In this document: positions 4,486-5,155 of the stretch, piece by piece
How positions within the stretch are numbered: the first letter of the stretch is position 1
How the letters are laid out: every line of letters begins with the position of its first letter
Origin: Candidatus Omnitrophota bacterium
Lineage (GTDB): Bacteria > Omnitrophota > Omnitrophia > Omnitrophales > Aquincolibacteriaceae
DNA: 5,155 nt
Direction of reading: 5' to 3'
Assembly (NCBI GenBank): GCA_023247135.1
Contig: JAHFHB010000161.1
Span: 1 to 5,155, forward strand
Translations under genes and position numbers: made by a program
Notes under the pieces: generated by a model
What the model saw: the letters and a program-made list of their open reading frames with translations, nothing else
Told to the model about the DNA's origin: nothing
Database searches by the model: none

Positions 4486-5155
4486 TCCAGGTCTTTGACG
4501 CAAAAAATCTGAAAGGCTTTTTCTGGAAAGTGATAAGAAACAATCTGCGTCAAATCCGCCAACTGTTCCCGCAACGAAGGCCCGTGATCTTCCTCTTCGT
4601 GATCATGGTCGTGGTGATGATCTTCCCCCCGCAGAGTTTTAAATCCGCGGACGCCGTACACACGATAGCCTCGCCGCTTGAATTCTTCAGCCGTCCAGCC
4701 GGAGCGGTGTTCAAGCAGAGGATTGCCGTCGTATTCATGCTGATGCAGGAATCCGTTCGGCGTAAAAATCACCACCTTCTTACGCGCCCAGCGTTCCATT
4801 TTTGCGATCAGCGCTTCGCCGGCCTCACGGTCAAGATGTTCGATCACATCCAGCATCACCACGGCGTCAAAGCGATTATCCCCGAACGCCACTTTCGTAA
4901 TATCCTCGTTGATGTACTCCGCATGCCGGCCCTTCTTCACGGCTTCCTCGTAATGCGGCTTGAAAAGCTCCACCCCCACCGTATGAATGTTTGAAGGCAC
5001 GATAGGCACGAACGAATGCCTGCCGCAGCCTAAATCCAGGATGCTTTGACAATCCGACAATTCGCGCAGAAGCAGATACTGCAGCGGAAAGACCGGCCGG
5101 ATCGTGTAGAGCCCGCCCCAGGCAAAAAGACTGCGCAGCCACGGTTTTTGGGCAA
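4419..5155 (-). CDS. Class I SAM-dependent methyltransferase with His/Asp/Glu-rich segment, 5' end outside window
   Basis: At least 244 residues of a class I methyltransferase. Seen directly, numbering from the TTG at 5060: motif I SILDLGCGRHS (6-16), VGVELF (28-33, acidic E31), INEDIT (50-55), FDAVVMLDVIEHLDREAGE (64-82) and KKVVIFTPNGF (94-104). An acidic and histidine-rich stretch, DHHHDHDHEEEDH (147-159, at 4622-4584), interrupts the C-terminal half and could bind a metal. I did not start the gene at TTG 5060: the frame stays open for 31 more codons to the edge and reads as plausible protein (QKPWLRSLFAWGG, then FPLQYLLLRELSD), and motif I would otherwise begin only five residues in. No ATG or GTG occurs in those 31 codons, so the true start lies beyond 5155. 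The C-terminal ~22 residues come from repeat DNA. It is co-directional with the glycosyltransferases but separated by 186 bp; the substrate is unknown. Confidence 0.85.
   Translation of the reverse strand, partial: AQKPWLRSLFAWGGLYTIRPVFPLQYLLLRELSDCQSILDLGCGRHSFVPIVPSNIHTVGVELFKPHYEEAVKKGRHAEYINEDITKVAFGDNRFDAVVMLDVIEHLDREAGEALIAKMERWARKKVVIFTPNGFLHQHEYDGNPLLEHRSGWTAEEFKRRGYRVYGVRGFKTLRGEDHHHDHDHEEEDHGPSLREQLADLTQIVSYHFPEKAFQIFCVKDLDKASIASFPPLSGVKDGHAQCR

Noticed and set aside
4584..4622. Histidine-rich stretch read as part of a cation-efflux or metal transporter
   Set aside because: The surrounding protein has no membrane segments and has clear methyltransferase motifs.
4530..4994. A 154-codon plus-strand reading frame opposite the right-hand methyltransferase
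   Set aside because: It is an antisense shadow; the minus-strand frame carries SAM-binding motifs in correct order.

Overview
The window looks like part of a surface-polysaccharide (LPS core, O-antigen or capsule type) gene cluster from a Gram-negative, moderately GC-rich bacterium. Three adjacent glycosyltransferases, one of them of the WaaE/KdtX type found in lipopolysaccharide core synthesis, and two class I SAM-dependent methyltransferases support this. Short hairpin-rich repeats fill the gaps between genes, a style common in genomes of environmental and often uncultivated lineages. Nothing in the sequence fixes the phylum.

Layout from left to right. The left edge holds the first 158 codons of a minus-strand L-2-hydroxyglutarate oxidase-like flavoprotein, starting at 475. 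A 63 bp divergent gap (476-538), with a -10-like palindrome in the middle, separates it from a plus-strand methyltransferase (539-1264). A convergent gap of 176 bp follows and is almost entirely palindromic repeat DNA. Then come three tightly packed minus-strand glycosyltransferase genes, which read in transcription order as a GT2 rhamnosyltransferase-like enzyme (4232-3297), a GT2 WaaE-like enzyme (3296-2544) and a GT4 GT-B enzyme (2547-1441). They are joined by a zero-base junction and an ATGA overlap, so they are very probably one transcript. Upstream of them is a 186 bp gap with two further repeat structures. At the right edge is a second minus-strand methyltransferase whose reading frame stays open through the window boundary.

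How the genes work together (inference): the three glycosyltransferases would add successive sugars to a lipid-linked or LPS-core acceptor at the cytoplasmic face of the inner membrane, and the methyltransferases would modify sugars or related small molecules. The flavoprotein belongs to 2-hydroxy acid oxidation, and its link to the cluster is only positional.

The most notable non-coding signals are four short elements sharing one architecture (inverted ends enclosing smaller hairpins), two of which run into the 3' ends of the methyltransferase genes and supply their last codons and stops. There is also a textbook intrinsic terminator for the glycosyltransferase operon, lying on the antisense strand inside the convergent methyltransferase gene. 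I saw no RNA gene, CRISPR array, transposase or defence system.
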